Origin: Pseudomonas helmanticensis
Lineage (GTDB): Bacteria > Pseudomonadota > Gammaproteobacteria > Pseudomonadales > Pseudomonadaceae
Length of the DNA stretch: 64,000 bases
Direction: 5' to 3'
NCBI RefSeq assembly: GCF_900182985.1
Contig: NZ_FXUY01000002.1
Span: forward strand, 498,501-562,500
The notes below the pieces were generated by a model. The model was not told where the DNA came from, searched no databases, and saw nothing but the letters and a program-made list of their open reading frames with translations. The position numbers and the translations under genes were made by a program. Positions 9,095-19,368 of this stretch are shown in pieces. Within the stretch, counting starts at the first letter, position 1; every line of letters begins with the position of its first letter.

Positions 9095-9985
9095 TCAGCG
9101 TGAAGGCGTGTCCAACAGCTTCTGCAAGTATTGGCCGTAACCGGTCTTTTTGAGCGCATCCGCTTGAGCGGCCAGCTGCTCGGCAGTAATCCAGCCGTTG
9201 TGATAGGCGATTTCTTCCAGGCAGGCGACTTTCAACCCCTGACGCTGTTCGATCGTGTGAACGAAGTGGCTCGCTTCCAGCAGGGAATCATGAGTGCCGG
9301 TATCCAGCCAGGCGAAACCACGCCCCAGCATCTCCACATTCAGCGATTTCTGCTCAAGGTAGGCACGATTGACGTCAGTGATCTCCAGCTCTCCACGCTC
9401 CGAAGGCTTGATGTTCTTGGCAATCTGTACAACCTGATTGTCATAGAAATACAGGCCTGTCACGGCATAGCTGGATTTTGGCTTCAACGGTTTTTCTTCG
9501 ATGCTCAGCGCGCGGCCGGAAGCATCGAACTCGACCACACCAAAACGCTCCGGATCGGAAACGTGGTAACCGAATACAGTGGCGCCGTGCTGCTGGTTGG
9601 TCGCCGAACGCAGATTGTCGGAGAAATGCTGGCCGTAGAAAATGTTATCGCCCAGGATCAGGCAGCAAGGATCATCGCCGATAAACTCTTCACCAATGAT
9701 GAAAGCTTGCGCCAGGCCATCGGGGCTTGGTTGCTCGGCATAAGTCAGCTTGATGCCATACAGACTGCCATCCCCCAGAAGCTTGCGGAAACAAGGCAAG
9801 TCTTCAGGGGTTGAGATAATCAGAATCTCGCGCATACCGGCGAGCATCAGCACCGACAGCGGATAAAAGATCATCGGCTTGTCGTAGATCGGCAACATCT
9901 GCTTCGAGACGCCAAGGGTCAACGGGTGCAGGCGCGTGCCCGAGCCACCGGCGAGGATGATGCCTTTACGATTTGTCGTGGTCAT
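9095..9985 (-). CDS. rmlA: Glucose-1-phosphate thymidylyltransferase
   Basis: The 296-residue enzyme makes dTDP-glucose from glucose-1-phosphate and dTTP, the first step to dTDP-L-rhamnose. The sugar nucleotidyltransferase signature [11 protein letters not shown] is at residues 13-23, and the length matches RmlA. The start overlaps the rmlD stop by ATGA, which supports coupling in an rmlB-rmlD-rmlA operon. The product feeds RmlB, encoded two genes upstream. Nothing is unusual except that rmlC, which normally belongs to this set, is not found next to it or elsewhere in the window. Confidence 0.96.
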   Translation of the reverse strand: MTTTNRKGIILAGGSGTRLHPLTLGVSKQMLPIYDKPMIFYPLSVLMLAGMREILIISTPEDLPCFRKLLGDGSLYGIKLTYAEQPSPDGLAQAFIIGEEFIGDDPCCLILGDNIFYGQHFSDNLRSATNQQHGATVFGYHVSDPERFGVVEFDASGRALSIEEKPLKPKSSYAVTGLYFYDNQVVQIAKNIKPSERGELEITDVNRAYLEQKSLNVEMLGRGFAWLDTGTHDSLLEASHFVHTIEQRQGLKVACLEEIAYHNGWITAEQLAAQADALKKTGYGQYLQKLLDTPSR

Positions 9986-10875
9986 TTGTTCAGAACTTCC
10001 CTAAGCATTCGGGTTACACCACTTTGCCAATCCGGCAAGTGTAGAGAAAAATTGTCGCGCAGCTTCTGAGTATTCAAGCGTGAGTTCAGAGGCCGACGCG
10101 CGGGCGTCGGATAAGCAGTCGTATCGATCGGATTGACCGTCTCGACGGCGAGCTGCTCGCCGTTATCTTGAGCAAACGCAATCACATGACTTGCATAACC
10201 ATGCCAGGACACTTCGCCAGCGGCCGCCAGATGATACAAACCTGACAGCTCGGGCTGCTGCAACACCTGGCGAATGGCCAATGCTGTAACGTCGGCAATC
10301 AGATCAGCCCCTGTTGGCGCTCCGATCTGATCGGCGATGACGCTCAACGTGTCGCGATCTTTGGCCAGGCGCAGCATGGTCTTGGCGAAATTATTGCCGC
10401 GAGCGCCATAGACCCAGCTTGTTCGAAAGATCAGATGCTTGCATCCGGACGCCGTGATGGCTTGCTCACCCGCCAGTTTGCTTGCGCCATACTGATTGAC
10501 CGGAGCGACAGCATCAGTCTCCTGCCAAGGTGTGGTGCCTTGTCCATTGAAGACGTAATCGGTCGAGTAATGAATCAGCCAGCCACCCAGAATCGCGACT
10601 TCCTCGGCCATGAGCCGACTCGCCTGCGCGTTCACACGATCAGCCAGCTCGCTTTCCGATTCAGCTTTGTCGACAGCGGTGTACGCAGCCGCGTTGACGA
10701 TGATATCGGGCCTGATTCGCCGGATAGTTGCACGCAACGCATCCAGACTGGACAGGTCGCCACATAAACCATCAACGGCATGACGATCGAGCGCGATCAA
10801 CTCGCCAAGCGGGGCAAGGGAGCGTTGCAGCTCCCAACCTACCTGGCCATTTTTGCCGAGCAGGAGAATTTTCAT
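9982..10875 (-). CDS. rmlD: dTDP-4-dehydrorhamnose reductase
   Basis: The 297-residue NADPH-dependent enzyme catalyses the last step of dTDP-L-rhamnose synthesis. It has the Rossmann motif GKNGQVG, the STDYVFNG stretch and catalytic YGASK typical of RmlD. The ATG at 10875 was chosen because it overlaps the rmlB stop by ATGA and starts directly with the [12 protein letters not shown] fold; an in-frame start 13 codons earlier lies inside rmlB. RmlD normally acts on the RmlC product, so its presence implies an rmlC elsewhere in the genome. Confidence 0.95.
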   Translation of the reverse strand: MKILLLGKNGQVGWELQRSLAPLGELIALDRHAVDGLCGDLSSLDALRATIRRIRPDIIVNAAAYTAVDKAESESELADRVNAQASRLMAEEVAILGGWLIHYSTDYVFNGQGTTPWQETDAVAPVNQYGASKLAGEQAITASGCKHLIFRTSWVYGARGNNFAKTMLRLAKDRDTLSVIADQIGAPTGADLIADVTALAIRQVLQQPELSGLYHLAAAGEVSWHGYASHVIAFAQDNGEQLAVETVNPIDTTAYPTPARRPLNSRLNTQKLRDNFSLHLPDWQSGVTRMLREVLNK

Positions 10876-11948
10876 GCCTTGTTCGTGCGATCCGCGTAGT
10901 TCTGGTCGATCCACTGCTGGTAGCTACCGCTTTTGACGTGAGCAACCCACTCAGTGTTGTTGAGGTACCACTCGACAGTCTTGCGGATACCGGTTTCGAA
11001 TGTTTCTTGCGGCGTCCAGCCAAGTTCACGCTGGATCTTGCTGGCGTCGATGGCATAACGCTGGTCATGCCCAGGACGATCCTGAACATAGGTAATCAGA
11101 CTGGCGTGCGGGCGATGAGCCGAGTCCGGACGCAACTCATCCAGCAACGCACACAATGTATGCACGACTTCGATGTTTTGCTTCTCGTTGTGACCGCCGA
11201 TGTTGTAGGTCTCACCGATTACACCTTCGGTAACGACTTTATACAAAGCGCGAGCGTGATCTTCGACATAGAGCCAATCGCGGACTTGATTGCCTTTGCC
11301 ATACACCGGCAGCGCCTTGCCTTCCAGCGCATTGAGAATGATCAGCGGGATCAATTTCTCCGGGAAGTGGCAAGGGCCGTAGTTGTTCGAGCAGTTGGTG
11401 ACCAACGTTGGCAGGCCATAAGTACGGGCCCAGGCGCGAACGAGGTGATCGGAACTGGCCTTGCTGGCCGAATAAGGCGAGCTTGGCTGATAAGGCGTTG
11501 TTTCGGTGAAGAGGTCTTCCGGACCCTCGAGATCTCCGTAAACTTCGTCAGTCGAAATATGATGGAAGCGGAAGTTGGCTTTACGCGCATCATCCAGTGC
11601 CGCCCAATAATGGCGCGCAGCTTCCAGCAGAGTGTAAGTGCCGATGATGTTGGTCTGGATGAACTCGGACGGACCGGTAATCGAGCGATCGACGTGAGAT
11701 TCTGCAGCCAGGTGCATGATGGCATCTGGCTGGTGTTCACGCAGGACACGGTCGATCTGATCACGATCACAAATGTCGACACGTTCGAACACGTAGCGCG
11801 AATCACCGCTGACTTCAGCCAGCGACTCGAGGTTACCGGCATACGTCAGCTTGTCGACGTTGATCACGGCGTCGGAGGTATTGGAAATGATGTGACGGAT
11901 GACTGCCGAGCCGATGAACCCGGCGCCGCCGGTAACTAGAATTTTCAC
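10872..11948 (-). CDS. rmlB: dTDP-glucose 4,6-dehydratase
   Basis: The 358-residue enzyme converts dTDP-glucose to dTDP-4-keto-6-deoxyglucose. It begins [15 protein letters not shown] and carries [11 protein letters not shown] and the catalytic YSASK of RmlB. A GTG at 11948 was taken as start because it gives the family length and puts the Rossmann motif at residue 8; AAGGG lies about 11 bases upstream. An ORF-opening ATG 15 codons earlier adds residues unlike the family. It is the first gene of the minus-strand O-antigen run, with its leader between it and lapA. Confidence 0.95.
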   Translation of the reverse strand: MKILVTGGAGFIGSAVIRHIISNTSDAVINVDKLTYAGNLESLAEVSGDSRYVFERVDICDRDQIDRVLREHQPDAIMHLAAESHVDRSITGPSEFIQTNIIGTYTLLEAARHYWAALDDARKANFRFHHISTDEVYGDLEGPEDLFTETTPYQPSSPYSASKASSDHLVRAWARTYGLPTLVTNCSNNYGPCHFPEKLIPLIILNALEGKALPVYGKGNQVRDWLYVEDHARALYKVVTEGVIGETYNIGGHNEKQNIEVVHTLCALLDELRPDSAHRPHASLITYVQDRPGHDQRYAIDASKIQRELGWTPQETFETGIRKTVEWYLNNTEWVAHVKSGSYQQWIDQNYADRTNKA

Positions 11949-11972
11949 GCGAAACCATACCCTTGAGCTGCG

Positions 11973-11997
11973 GACAGTGACACCAACGAGCACTGTC
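11973..11997. repeat. Inverted repeat in the rmlB leader
   Basis: GACAGTG and CACTGTC, 7 bases each and perfect, flank an 11-base spacer 25-50 bases before the rmlB start. It could be an operator or an RNA hairpin; there is no T-run, so it is not a normal terminator. Confidence 0.4.
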
Positions 11998-12173
11998 TAA
12001 TCCATGAATGCAGAAGCCATCAAACCTGAGGCTTCCGTCAGAGTCAGTCTGAATCGAAGTGGGAATATGCCACTATCGAACAAGGGACGCATTTTACAGC
12101 TTAATGAATCTTTTACTAATGGATATAGACAGGCAGAGGTGCAATTTCGACAGACGCCATGCGCTTGTCGTTT

Positions 12174-12413
12174 TCAGACAAGACGCTTGCGCGCGGCTCT
12201 GGACGAGCGTCCCATAAACCAGCCAAGTATCGGACCGATAAACATACCGATCAGCAACGCTGCCACCACTACCAGGGACACTGGCAGTTGAGGACCAGCC
12301 CAGCCTAAAAACAACAACGACACCGCTTGTTGGTTCTCAAGCACAAACGCAAGAATCGCCAATACCAGCAAAAGAATAAAAACGCCAAGAAGGATGCGCT
12401 TGATATTACGCAT
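12174..12413 (-). CDS. lapA: LapA-domain membrane protein (DUF1049)
   Basis: The 79-residue inner-membrane protein has two hydrophobic segments, at about residues 7-26 and 43-64. The FVLENQQAVSLLFLGW stretch is typical of the LapA (YciS) family, which works with LapB in control of lipopolysaccharide synthesis in enterics. It starts 27 bases after ihfB on the same strand, the standard order in Pseudomonas, and may be cotranscribed with it. It sits just ahead of the rml genes, at the conserved edge of the O-antigen locus. The role in Pseudomonas is by analogy. Confidence 0.85.
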   Translation of the reverse strand: MRNIKRILLGVFILLLVLAILAFVLENQQAVSLLFLGWAGPQLPVSLVVVAALLIGMFIGPILGWFMGRSSRAARKRLV

Positions 12414-12440
12414 GAGCAGCTCCCTGATAATCAGCGAAGA

Positions 12441-12737
12441 TCAAACGCCCTCCTCCTCTTCCTCATTCACACGATCACGCAATTCTTTGCCCGGTTTGAA
12501 ATGTGGAACGAATTTTCCGTCAAGGCTGACAGACTGACCTGTCTTTGGATTGCGCCCCACACGCGGTGCACGATAGTGCAGGGAGAAGCTGCCAAAGCCG
12601 CGGATCTCGATACGATCTCCGGTTGCCAGGCACTGGGACATTTGTTCAAGCATGGTCTTGATGGCCAACTCCACATCCTTGGATGAGAGCAGCCCTTGAT
12701 GGGTGACAATTCGTTCGATCAACTCCGACTTCGTCAT
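12441..12737 (-). CDS. ihfB: Integration host factor beta subunit
   Basis: The 98-residue DNA-bending protein forms a heterodimer with IhfA. It starts [10 protein letters not shown] and has the DNA-binding arm ([10 protein letters not shown]) and the [10 protein letters not shown] core typical of the HU/IHF family. Size and sequence fit IHF-beta rather than HU. The C-terminus ends in a short acidic run (EEEEEG). In Pseudomonas this gene marks one end of the O-specific antigen locus, and the same holds here. Confidence 0.97.
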   Translation of the reverse strand: MTKSELIERIVTHQGLLSSKDVELAIKTMLEQMSQCLATGDRIEIRGFGSFSLHYRAPRVGRNPKTGQSVSLDGKFVPHFKPGKELRDRVNEEEEEGV

Positions 12738-12883
12738 ATTTTTCCCTTCTTTTTCAAGCAGCTAGATCAGCGCTTAAAAGGTTTTAGCATGCCCGCAAGG
12801 ATTTGAACAGTCTGGAAGTTGACATATCCATTCAGAGGCATCCCCCCCTCACCTCTGCGCCCGCCGCACCACCAGCGAGCCGT

Positions 12884-13162
12884 CTACCGACATATCACCA
12901 CCATGGTCCGGGTCAGGTAACCTGCCGGATTGAAGCCGAACGGAAAATCATCCTCTTCCCGCGCATCATCGGACCTCGCAACAACCTTGTATCCCGATGA
13001 CTTGCACTCCTTCGCTGCACGTTTGAGACATCGATCCCATCCCGACCCCAGGCCCGAACAGTCGACCTCAATACCACTGACACCTCTTACCGCATGAGTT
13101 TTTGCACTCGTGGTACAACCGGCCAACAGCACCATCACAATCAGCACAATGATCTTGTTCAT
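12884..13162 (-). CDS. Small predicted lipoprotein
   Basis: The 92-residue protein starts MNKIIVLIVMVLLAGC, a type II signal peptide with lipobox LLAGC and Cys at about residue 16, so it is likely a membrane-anchored lipoprotein. The mature part is about 77 residues and has four more cysteines (DCSGLG, RCLKRAAKEC, VVICR), which may form disulfides. No family is recognised. The ATG at 13162 was chosen because it begins the signal peptide; upstream in-frame codons to 13258 do not look coding. It lies between the acyltransferase and ihfB, a place normally without genes in related species. Confidence 0.7.
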   Translation of the reverse strand: MNKIIVLIVMVLLAGCTTSAKTHAVRGVSGIEVDCSGLGSGWDRCLKRAAKECKSSGYKVVARSDDAREEDDFPFGFNPAGYLTRTMVVICR

Positions 13163-13374
13163 CCATTTCCTTATTGCGGACAACCGCTCCGGCAGCCTTT
13201 CAATTAAAGGTAAGACTAGCCTCGAATTGATATCCAGCCCGCCCCATTCAACAGACACCCCCGATCAATGAATGGTTTCACCTTCAAGCCCCCACGCTCC
13301 ACAACCCAAGGAGCAATACCTGCGACGGAACCAAGCACGTTCAACCGGGCGCCCACAAAATTGCACAACACCAT

Positions 13375-13401
13375 GAAAAAAGCCCGCGGGACGGCGGGCT
13401 G
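13375..13401 (-). terminator. Rho-independent terminator after the acyltransferase gene
   Basis: On the minus strand AGCCCGC pairs with GCGGGCT around a six-base loop, followed by a run of six T. It begins 4 bases beyond the acyltransferase stop. Confidence 0.85.
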
Positions 13402-13404
13402 ATT

Positions 13405-14436
13405 TCAGGCCGCTATGGGCCGCATTTGTTTTAATTTACCCTGTAGAGAGTGCCTGAAGCGCTCAATGGGCGACTCGATAAAGACATACATGGCCGCCCC
13501 AGCCGCAATAGCGCCAAAGAACGCTAACAACGCGTAGAGTCCTCCTTTTTGTAATAGGGAGAGCTTCTGATAAAAAATCCAGTGAATCAGATAAATAGAG
13601 TAACTCCACGCCCCCAGCTTTCTTAGCACGACAGATTGCATCCACCCTCCAATCCGCCCCTGCCCGTTGGCCAGCGCCAGAACAAATACCATCCAGATAA
13701 AACTGAGGTATATGAACTTGTCCATCAACCAGCCATCGAGCGGCATGGCAAACATCACATTCCTGCCACCAGGACTTAGACCAAGCAGCGCTATCGCCAC
13801 CGCAATAGCAAATCCTGTTGCCATTCGAGGCGTCAACCACTTGCCAACTCCCTCGATAGACACCGCGGCATAGCATCCAAAAATGAAACTTGGAATGTAC
13901 CAGTGAGTGGAAATGCTGTTTTCCGGAGTCAGCCAATACGGCCATAACAACTGATGAACAATAATTAGCGAAAGCGCGAAAACCGCCACCGCAACAGCAC
14001 CAAACCGCTGCTCCACGAAAATAAAAGCAAATGCTATGAACGGCAGAAAGAAATAAAACTTGAACTCTACCGGAATCGTCCACAAGTGAGAGTAACCCTG
14101 CCTGAAGGTCGCAGCCTTGGCAACATCCTCGACTGTCGCGATCCCTGCCACATTGAAATACCAGTAGAGAACGACAACAAGCAGAAACAAAGGCACGATT
14201 CTCAGGAAGCGGCCGACTGCATAGCCGACAAGCTCAGAAAAAGAAAAGCCGTTGCGCGCAAATTTGCTTGTCAGCAGGAAAGCACTTAATACAAAAAACA
14301 ACCAAACGCCAAACTTGCCGGTTCCAGAAAAATATCCCGCTATCTGAGGGAAGAAAAACCCTGGCACATGCGCACAAAGCACCATCAGACAGGCGAGACC
14401 GCGAATACCGTCAGCCCCCGAAAAACGCCCAATCAT
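13405..14436 (-). CDS. Acyltransferase family 3 membrane protein, OafA-like
   Basis: The 343-residue protein has about ten hydrophobic segments and the family-3 motif, an Arg near residue 12 followed by His eleven residues later (GIRGLACLMVLCAH). It also has YSIYLIHW near the C-terminus, as in O-acetyltransferases. Such proteins transfer acyl groups from the cytoplasm to sugars outside; by context the target may be the O-antigen. It lacks a C-terminal SGNH domain. The ATG at 14436 has GGAG seven bases upstream. It is its own unit: rpsA with a terminator lies upstream and a terminator lies downstream. Its A/T-richer wording compared with rpsA hints at acquisition. Confidence 0.85.
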   Translation of the reverse strand: MIGRFSGADGIRGLACLMVLCAHVPGFFFPQIAGYFSGTGKFGVWLFFVLSAFLLTSKFARNGFSFSELVGYAVGRFLRIVPLFLLVVVLYWYFNVAGIATVEDVAKAATFRQGYSHLWTIPVEFKFYFFLPFIAFAFIFVEQRFGAVAVAVFALSLIIVHQLLWPYWLTPENSISTHWYIPSFIFGCYAAVSIEGVGKWLTPRMATGFAIAVAIALLGLSPGGRNVMFAMPLDGWLMDKFIYLSFIWMVFVLALANGQGRIGGWMQSVVLRKLGAWSYSIYLIHWIFYQKLSLLQKGGLYALLAFFGAIAAGAAMYVFIESPIERFRHSLQGKLKQMRPIAA

Positions 14437-14596
14437 CAATTCACTCCACCTTTTTGAGCGGCAAGCCTAGCACGACGCACTACCGAAGCCTACAGCCTCG
14501 AAAAGACCCAAAAAATTGCAGCGTTTGCGACAGTGAGCCGTAAAAAAACCACAAACAAGCTATTCAGATAATCGAAGCATGGAATATTTCAGGCAC

Positions 14597-14625
14597 AAAA
14601 AAGGGCGACCGAAGTCGCCCTTTTT
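14597..14625. terminator. Bidirectional terminator downstream of rpsA
   Basis: GGGCGAC pairs with GTCGCCC around a four-base loop, with an A-run on one side and T-run on the other. It lies 17 bases past the rpsA stop. Confidence 0.9.
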
Positions 14626-14641
14626 AATGATCAAGCAGAAC

Positions 14642-16327
14642 TCAGTTCTGTTTGGCCATTGCTTGACGCAGCAGTGCCGCCATAGTGGTGTCAGCTGCTT
14701 CGCCTTCCGGAGCTGCTTTCAGGCTCTGGATAGCTTCTTTCTCTTCAGCATCGTCTTTCGATTTGATCGACAGCTGGATTACGCGGCTCTTACGATCAAC
14801 GCTGATGATCTTGGCTTCTACTTGCTGGCCTTCTTTCAGAACGTTGCGCGCGTCTTCAACGCGGTCACGGCTGATTTCGGAGGCTTTCAGAGTCGCTTCG
14901 ATATCGTCGGCCAGAACGATGATGGCGCCTTTGGCGTCAACTTCTTTCACGGTGCCAGTAACGATTGCGCCTTTGTCGTTAACCGAGACGTACTCGGAGA
15001 ACGGATCGCTTTCCAGTTGCTTGATACCCAGGGAGATACGCTCGCGCTCTGGGTCAACCGACAGGATAACGGTGTCCAGCTCGTCGCCCTTCTTGAAACG
15101 ACGAACAGCTTCTTCGCCAACTTCGTTCCAGGAGATGTCGGACAGGTGAACCAGACCGTCGATGCCGCCGTCCAGACCAATGAAGATACCGAAATCGGTG
15201 ATCGACTTGATGGTGCCGGAGATTTTATCGCCCTTGTTGAACTGGCCAGAGAAATCTTCCCATGGGTTAGATTTGCACTGCTTGATGCCCAGGGAGATAC
15301 GACGACGCTCTTCGTCGATGTCCAGAACCATAACTTCCACTTCGTCGCCGACTTGTACGACTTTCGAAGGGTGGATGTTCTTGTTGGTCCAGTCCATTTC
15401 CGAAACGTGTACCAGACCTTCAACGCCTTCTTCCAGCTCAGCGAAGCAGCCGTAGTCGGTCAGGTTGGTTACACGAGCGGTAACGCGAGTGCTTTCTGGG
15501 TAACGGGCTTTGATAGCAACCCATGGATCTTCGCCCAACTGCTTCAGGCCCAGGGAAACACGGTTGCGTTCGCGATCGTATTTCAGAACCTTGACGTCGA
15601 TTTCGTCACCAACGTTGACGATCTCGGAAGGATGCTTGATGCGCTTCCAGGCCATGTCGGTGATGTGCAGCAGGCCGTCCACGCCACCCAGATCGACGAA
15701 TGCGCCGTAATCGGTGAGGTTTTTGACGATACCTTTGACTTGCTGGCCTTCCTGCAGGGATTCCAGCAGAGCTTCACGCTCGGCGGAGTTCTCGGCTTCC
15801 AGGACGCTGCGACGGGAAACGACAACGTTGTTGCGCTTCTGGTCCAGCTTGATGACCTTGAATTCCAGCTCTTTGCCTTCCAGGTGCGTGGTGTCGCGCA
15901 CTGGACGGACGTCAACCAGGGAACCTGGCAGGAACGCACGGATGCCGTTAACGTCGACAGTGAAGCCGCCTTTAACCTTACCGTTGATAACGCCCTTGAC
16001 CACTTCCTCAGCTGCGAAGGCTGCTTCCAGAACGATCCAGCACTCAGCGCGCTTGGCTTTTTCACGGGACAGCTTGGTTTCACCGAAACCGTCTTCAACC
16101 GAGTCCAGAGCAACGTGAACTTCGTCACCGACATTGATAGTCAGATCGCCAGCGTCGTTGTAGAACTGCTCAAGCGGGATGAGTGCTTCAGACTTCAGGC
16201 CAGCGTGAACGGTTACCCAGCGAGCTTGGTAATCGATATCAACGATAACACCGGTGATGATGGAGCCTGCCTGAAGGTTCAGGGTTTTTAGGCTTTCTTC
16301 AAAGAGTTCCGCAAAGCTTTCGCTCAT
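14642..16327 (-). CDS. rpsA: 30S ribosomal protein S1
   Basis: The 561-residue protein is built of six S1 RNA-binding repeats and helps mRNA bind the 30S subunit. Repeats are recognisable by recurring motifs such as [40 protein letters not shown] and [20 protein letters not shown]. The ATG at 16327 ([13 protein letters not shown]) gives the usual length and has AGGAA just upstream; an in-frame start 15 codons earlier was rejected. Codon use looks strongly biased, as for a highly expressed gene. It follows cmk, as in other gamma-proteobacteria. Confidence 0.98.
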   Translation of the reverse strand: MSESFAELFEESLKTLNLQAGSIITGVIVDIDYQARWVTVHAGLKSEALIPLEQFYNDAGDLTINVGDEVHVALDSVEDGFGETKLSREKAKRAECWIVLEAAFAAEEVVKGVINGKVKGGFTVDVNGIRAFLPGSLVDVRPVRDTTHLEGKELEFKVIKLDQKRNNVVVSRRSVLEAENSAEREALLESLQEGQQVKGIVKNLTDYGAFVDLGGVDGLLHITDMAWKRIKHPSEIVNVGDEIDVKVLKYDRERNRVSLGLKQLGEDPWVAIKARYPESTRVTARVTNLTDYGCFAELEEGVEGLVHVSEMDWTNKNIHPSKVVQVGDEVEVMVLDIDEERRRISLGIKQCKSNPWEDFSGQFNKGDKISGTIKSITDFGIFIGLDGGIDGLVHLSDISWNEVGEEAVRRFKKGDELDTVILSVDPERERISLGIKQLESDPFSEYVSVNDKGAIVTGTVKEVDAKGAIIVLADDIEATLKASEISRDRVEDARNVLKEGQQVEAKIISVDRKSRVIQLSIKSKDDAEEKEAIQSLKAAPEGEAADTTMAALLRQAMAKQN

Positions 16328-16345
16328 TTTAATTCCTGTAAATGA

Positions 16346-16386
16346 GGGCGAAGGATACGCCCATCTCCACACCCCAGACGGTGTGG
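16346..16386. promoter_or_regulatory. Two small hairpins in the rpsA leader
   Basis: Just before the rpsA start the leader contains GGGCG/CGCCC (16346-16362) and CCACACC/GGTGTGG (16367-16386). E. coli S1 represses its own translation through leader hairpins, so these are candidates for the same role. This is inference from position. Confidence 0.4.
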
Positions 16387-16446
16387 GTTAGTTTCATATA
16401 AAAGAAGCGCTGCAGGACTATGACTGGTCCCCTGTAGCCTTCTTGG

Positions 16447-17136
16447 TCACCCGGCGATATCGCGAATGGCGATCTCGCTCATGATGCGTTCAAGCACCTG
16501 ATCGATGGACAACTCCGTGGAATCCAGCTGTATGGCGTCAGCCGCCGGCTTAAGCGGGGCTACCGCTCGCTGGGTGTCACGCTCATCGCGTGCACGGATC
16601 TCATCTAGCAGACTCGACAGACTAACACCCTCGACTTTGCCCTTCAACTGCAAATATCGACGGCGCGCCCTCTCCTCGGCACTGGCGGTCAGGAAAATCT
16701 TCAGCGGCGCATCGGGAAACACCACCGTACCCATGTCGCGACCGTCGGCTACCAGCCCCGGCGCTTCCTGGAATGCGCGCTGGCGTTGCAGCAGCGCCTC
16801 GCGCACGGCGGGCAATGCAGCCACTTGCGAAGCACCGGAACCGACGCTTTCGGTACGAATGACGTCGCTGACTTCATCGCCTTCCAGAATGATCCGCTGC
16901 AACTGACCATCGGTCGCTGCAATGAACTGAACATCCAGATGAGCGGCGAGTTTTTTCAGCAACTCTTCATTGGTCAGGTCAACGCCATGATTGTGCGCAG
17001 CAAACGCCAGCAAGCGGTACAGCGCACCGGAGTCCAGCAGGTTCCAGCCCAGACGCTTGGCCAGAATCCCGGCTACGGTGCCTTTGCCCGAGCCGCTTGG
17101 CCCATCAATGGTGATGACCGGTGCAATGTTCTTCAC
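16447..17136 (-). CDS. cmk: Cytidylate kinase
   Basis: The 229-residue kinase phosphorylates CMP and dCMP. The P-loop GPSGSGKGT is at about residues 10-18 and [13 protein letters not shown] follows in the middle, both typical of Cmk. The GTG at 17136 was chosen: it overlaps the tyrA-aroA stop by GTGA, has AGAGG seven bases upstream and gives the family length. It is the last gene of the aromatic amino acid run before rpsA, and overlap with the upstream gene suggests cotranslation. Confidence 0.95.
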   Translation of the reverse strand: MKNIAPVITIDGPSGSGKGTVAGILAKRLGWNLLDSGALYRLLAFAAHNHGVDLTNEELLKKLAAHLDVQFIAATDGQLQRIILEGDEVSDVIRTESVGSGASQVAALPAVREALLQRQRAFQEAPGLVADGRDMGTVVFPDAPLKIFLTASAEERARRRYLQLKGKVEGVSLSSLLDEIRARDERDTQRAVAPLKPAADAIQLDSTELSIDQVLERIMSEIAIRDIAG

Positions 17137-19340
17137 GACTGAGCCTCTTGTGCCACACGAATACCGACCTGCCCGCACAGCGCGAGGAAGTTCGGGAACG
17201 ACGTCGCGACGTTAGCGCAATCATGGATGCGGATCGGCGCACTAGCGCGCAACGATGCCACGCTGAAGGCCATCGCGATGCGATGATCGCCATGACCATG
17301 CACTTCGCCGCCGCCGATCTGGCCGCCGTCGATAATGATGCCGTCCGGGGTCGGCTGGCATTTGACGCCCAGCGCCAGCAGACCGTCCGCCATCACCTGG
17401 ATACGATCCGACTCCTTGACCCGCAGCTCTTCGGCGCCGGTCAGCACGGTACGCCCTTCGGCACAGGCAGCAGCGACGAACAGCACCGGGAATTCGTCGA
17501 TGGCCAGTGGAACCAGCGCTTCCGGAATCTCGATACCTTTGAGTTTAGCTGCTCGCACGCGCAGGTCAGCCACTGGCTCGCCGCCGACTTCACGCTGGTT
17601 TTCCAGAGTGATGTCCGCGCCCATCAGTCGCAGGATGTCGATCACGCCAGTACGGGTCGGGTTGATGCCTACGTGCTCAAGCACCAGCTCCGAACCTTCA
17701 GCGATCGATGCCGCGACCAGGAAGAACGCCGACGACGAGATGTCGCCCGGTACTTCAATGTGGGTTGCGGTCAGTTTGCCGCCGGATTCAACCGAAGCCG
17801 TAGCGCCTTCAACGCTCACCGGGTAGCCAAAACCGCGCAGCATACGCTCGGTGTGGTCGCGAGTCGGCGCAGGCTCGGTCACGGTGGTCTTGCCTTCAGC
17901 GTACAGACCAGCCAGCAGCAGGCAGGACTTCACCTGAGCGCTGGCCATCGGCATGGTGTAAGTCAGGCCTTTGAGTTTGTGCCCGCCACGAATGATCATC
18001 GGCGGACGACCTTCGGCAGCGGTTTCGATCACGGCACCCATTTCACGCAACGGATTGGCCACGCGATTCATCGGACGCTTGGACAGCGACGCATCGCCGG
18101 TCAAGGTGCTATCGAAGTTCTGCGCAGCCAGCAGGCCGGACAGCAGACGCATCGAAGTACCGGAGTTGCCCAGATAGATCGGGCCAGGCGCAGGTTTCAG
18201 GCCGTGCAGGCCGACACCATGAATGGTCACGCGGCCGTGGTGCGGGCCTTCGATGACCACGCCCATGTCGCGGAACGCCTGCAAGGTCGCCAGAGCGTCT
18301 TCGCCCTCAAGGAAGCCTTCGACTTCGGTGACGCCTTCGGCCAGCGAACCGAGCATGATTGAACGGTGGGAAATGGATTTGTCGCCCGGTACGCGAATCC
18401 GACCGGACAGGCGGCCACCAGGTTGAGCCAGGAAGATCAGATCGTTGGAATTCATAGCGTCCACATAGGCCCTGCGGGCCAGGATTTTACTGAAATGCTC
18501 GCGGGCAACCCGGGCGCGAGTGAAAACGCCCAACAATTGGTGCCCATCCCCTGCATCGACCGCGTCGCGCAAGGCGTCGAGGTCGCTGCGAAATGTATCG
18601 AGTGTGCGCAGGACAGCCTCGCGGTTGGCGAGGAAGATGTCGTGCCACATCACCGGGTCGCTTCCGGCGATTCTTGTGAAATCGCGGAAACCGCCCGCAG
18701 CGTAACGGAAGATCTCAAGATTTTCATTGCGCTTGGCTAACGAGTCGACCAGACCAAAGGCCAGCAGATGCGGCAGATGACTGGTTGCAGCCAGCACTTC
18801 GTCGTGACGCTCGACCTGCATGTGCTCGACGTCAGCGCCCAATTCGCGCCACAGACGATCGACCACCGCCAACGCGGCCGGATCGGTTTGCTCAAGCGGT
18901 GTGAGAATCACTTTGTGACGACGGAACAGTTCAGCATTGGAGGCTTCTACCCCGCTCTGCTCGGAACCGGCAATCGGATGGCCCGGCACGAAACGCGGCG
19001 GCATAGCGCCGAACGCTGCGGTTGCCGCGCGCACCACATTGCCTTTGGCGCTGCCGACGTCGGTCAGAATCGCCTGCCCGAGATCCATGCTCGCCAACCG
19101 CGCGAGCACTTTCTCCATGGCCAGGATCGGCACCGCCAGTTGAATCACGTCAGCGCCCTGACAGGCAGCCGCTAGGTCATCCTCACAACGGTCGACCACA
19201 CCCAACTCCACCGCCAGCTTGCGCGATTGCGGATCGAGATCGACCCCGACCACTTCGCGGCACACACCGCTTTCACGCAAGCCTTTGGCAAACGAACCAC
19301 CGATCAACCCCAGACCGACTACCACAAGGCGCCCGATCAT
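17133..19340 (-). CDS. tyrA-aroA: Bifunctional prephenate dehydrogenase / EPSP synthase
   Basis: The fused protein of about 735 residues joins two steps of aromatic amino acid synthesis. The N-terminal TyrA half (to about residue 300) has the NAD motif GLGLIGGSF. The C-terminal AroA half has [14 protein letters not shown] and [14 protein letters not shown], substrate-binding motifs of 5-enolpyruvylshikimate-3-phosphate synthase. The fusion is usual in Pseudomonas. Start choice is open: ATG at 19340 begins directly with the Rossmann fold, while a GTG at 19376, preceded by AAGG and overlapping hisC by eight bases, would add 12 residues. Transcribed with hisC and pheA. Confidence 0.95.
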   Translation of the reverse strand: MIGRLVVVGLGLIGGSFAKGLRESGVCREVVGVDLDPQSRKLAVELGVVDRCEDDLAAACQGADVIQLAVPILAMEKVLARLASMDLGQAILTDVGSAKGNVVRAATAAFGAMPPRFVPGHPIAGSEQSGVEASNAELFRRHKVILTPLEQTDPAALAVVDRLWRELGADVEHMQVERHDEVLAATSHLPHLLAFGLVDSLAKRNENLEIFRYAAGGFRDFTRIAGSDPVMWHDIFLANREAVLRTLDTFRSDLDALRDAVDAGDGHQLLGVFTRARVAREHFSKILARRAYVDAMNSNDLIFLAQPGGRLSGRIRVPGDKSISHRSIMLGSLAEGVTEVEGFLEGEDALATLQAFRDMGVVIEGPHHGRVTIHGVGLHGLKPAPGPIYLGNSGTSMRLLSGLLAAQNFDSTLTGDASLSKRPMNRVANPLREMGAVIETAAEGRPPMIIRGGHKLKGLTYTMPMASAQVKSCLLLAGLYAEGKTTVTEPAPTRDHTERMLRGFGYPVSVEGATASVESGGKLTATHIEVPGDISSSAFFLVAASIAEGSELVLEHVGINPTRTGVIDILRLMGADITLENQREVGGEPVADLRVRAAKLKGIEIPEALVPLAIDEFPVLFVAAACAEGRTVLTGAEELRVKESDRIQVMADGLLALGVKCQPTPDGIIIDGGQIGGGEVHGHGDHRIAMAFSVASLRASAPIRIHDCANVATSFPNFLALCGQVGIRVAQEAQS

Positions 19341-19368
19341 AGGTGCAGCAGATTGCAGTGCAGTGACA

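Noticed and set aside
14579-16291. A 570-codon open frame antisense to rpsA
   Set aside because: It mirrors the S1 repeats and contains the terminator; rpsA on the minus strand is certain.
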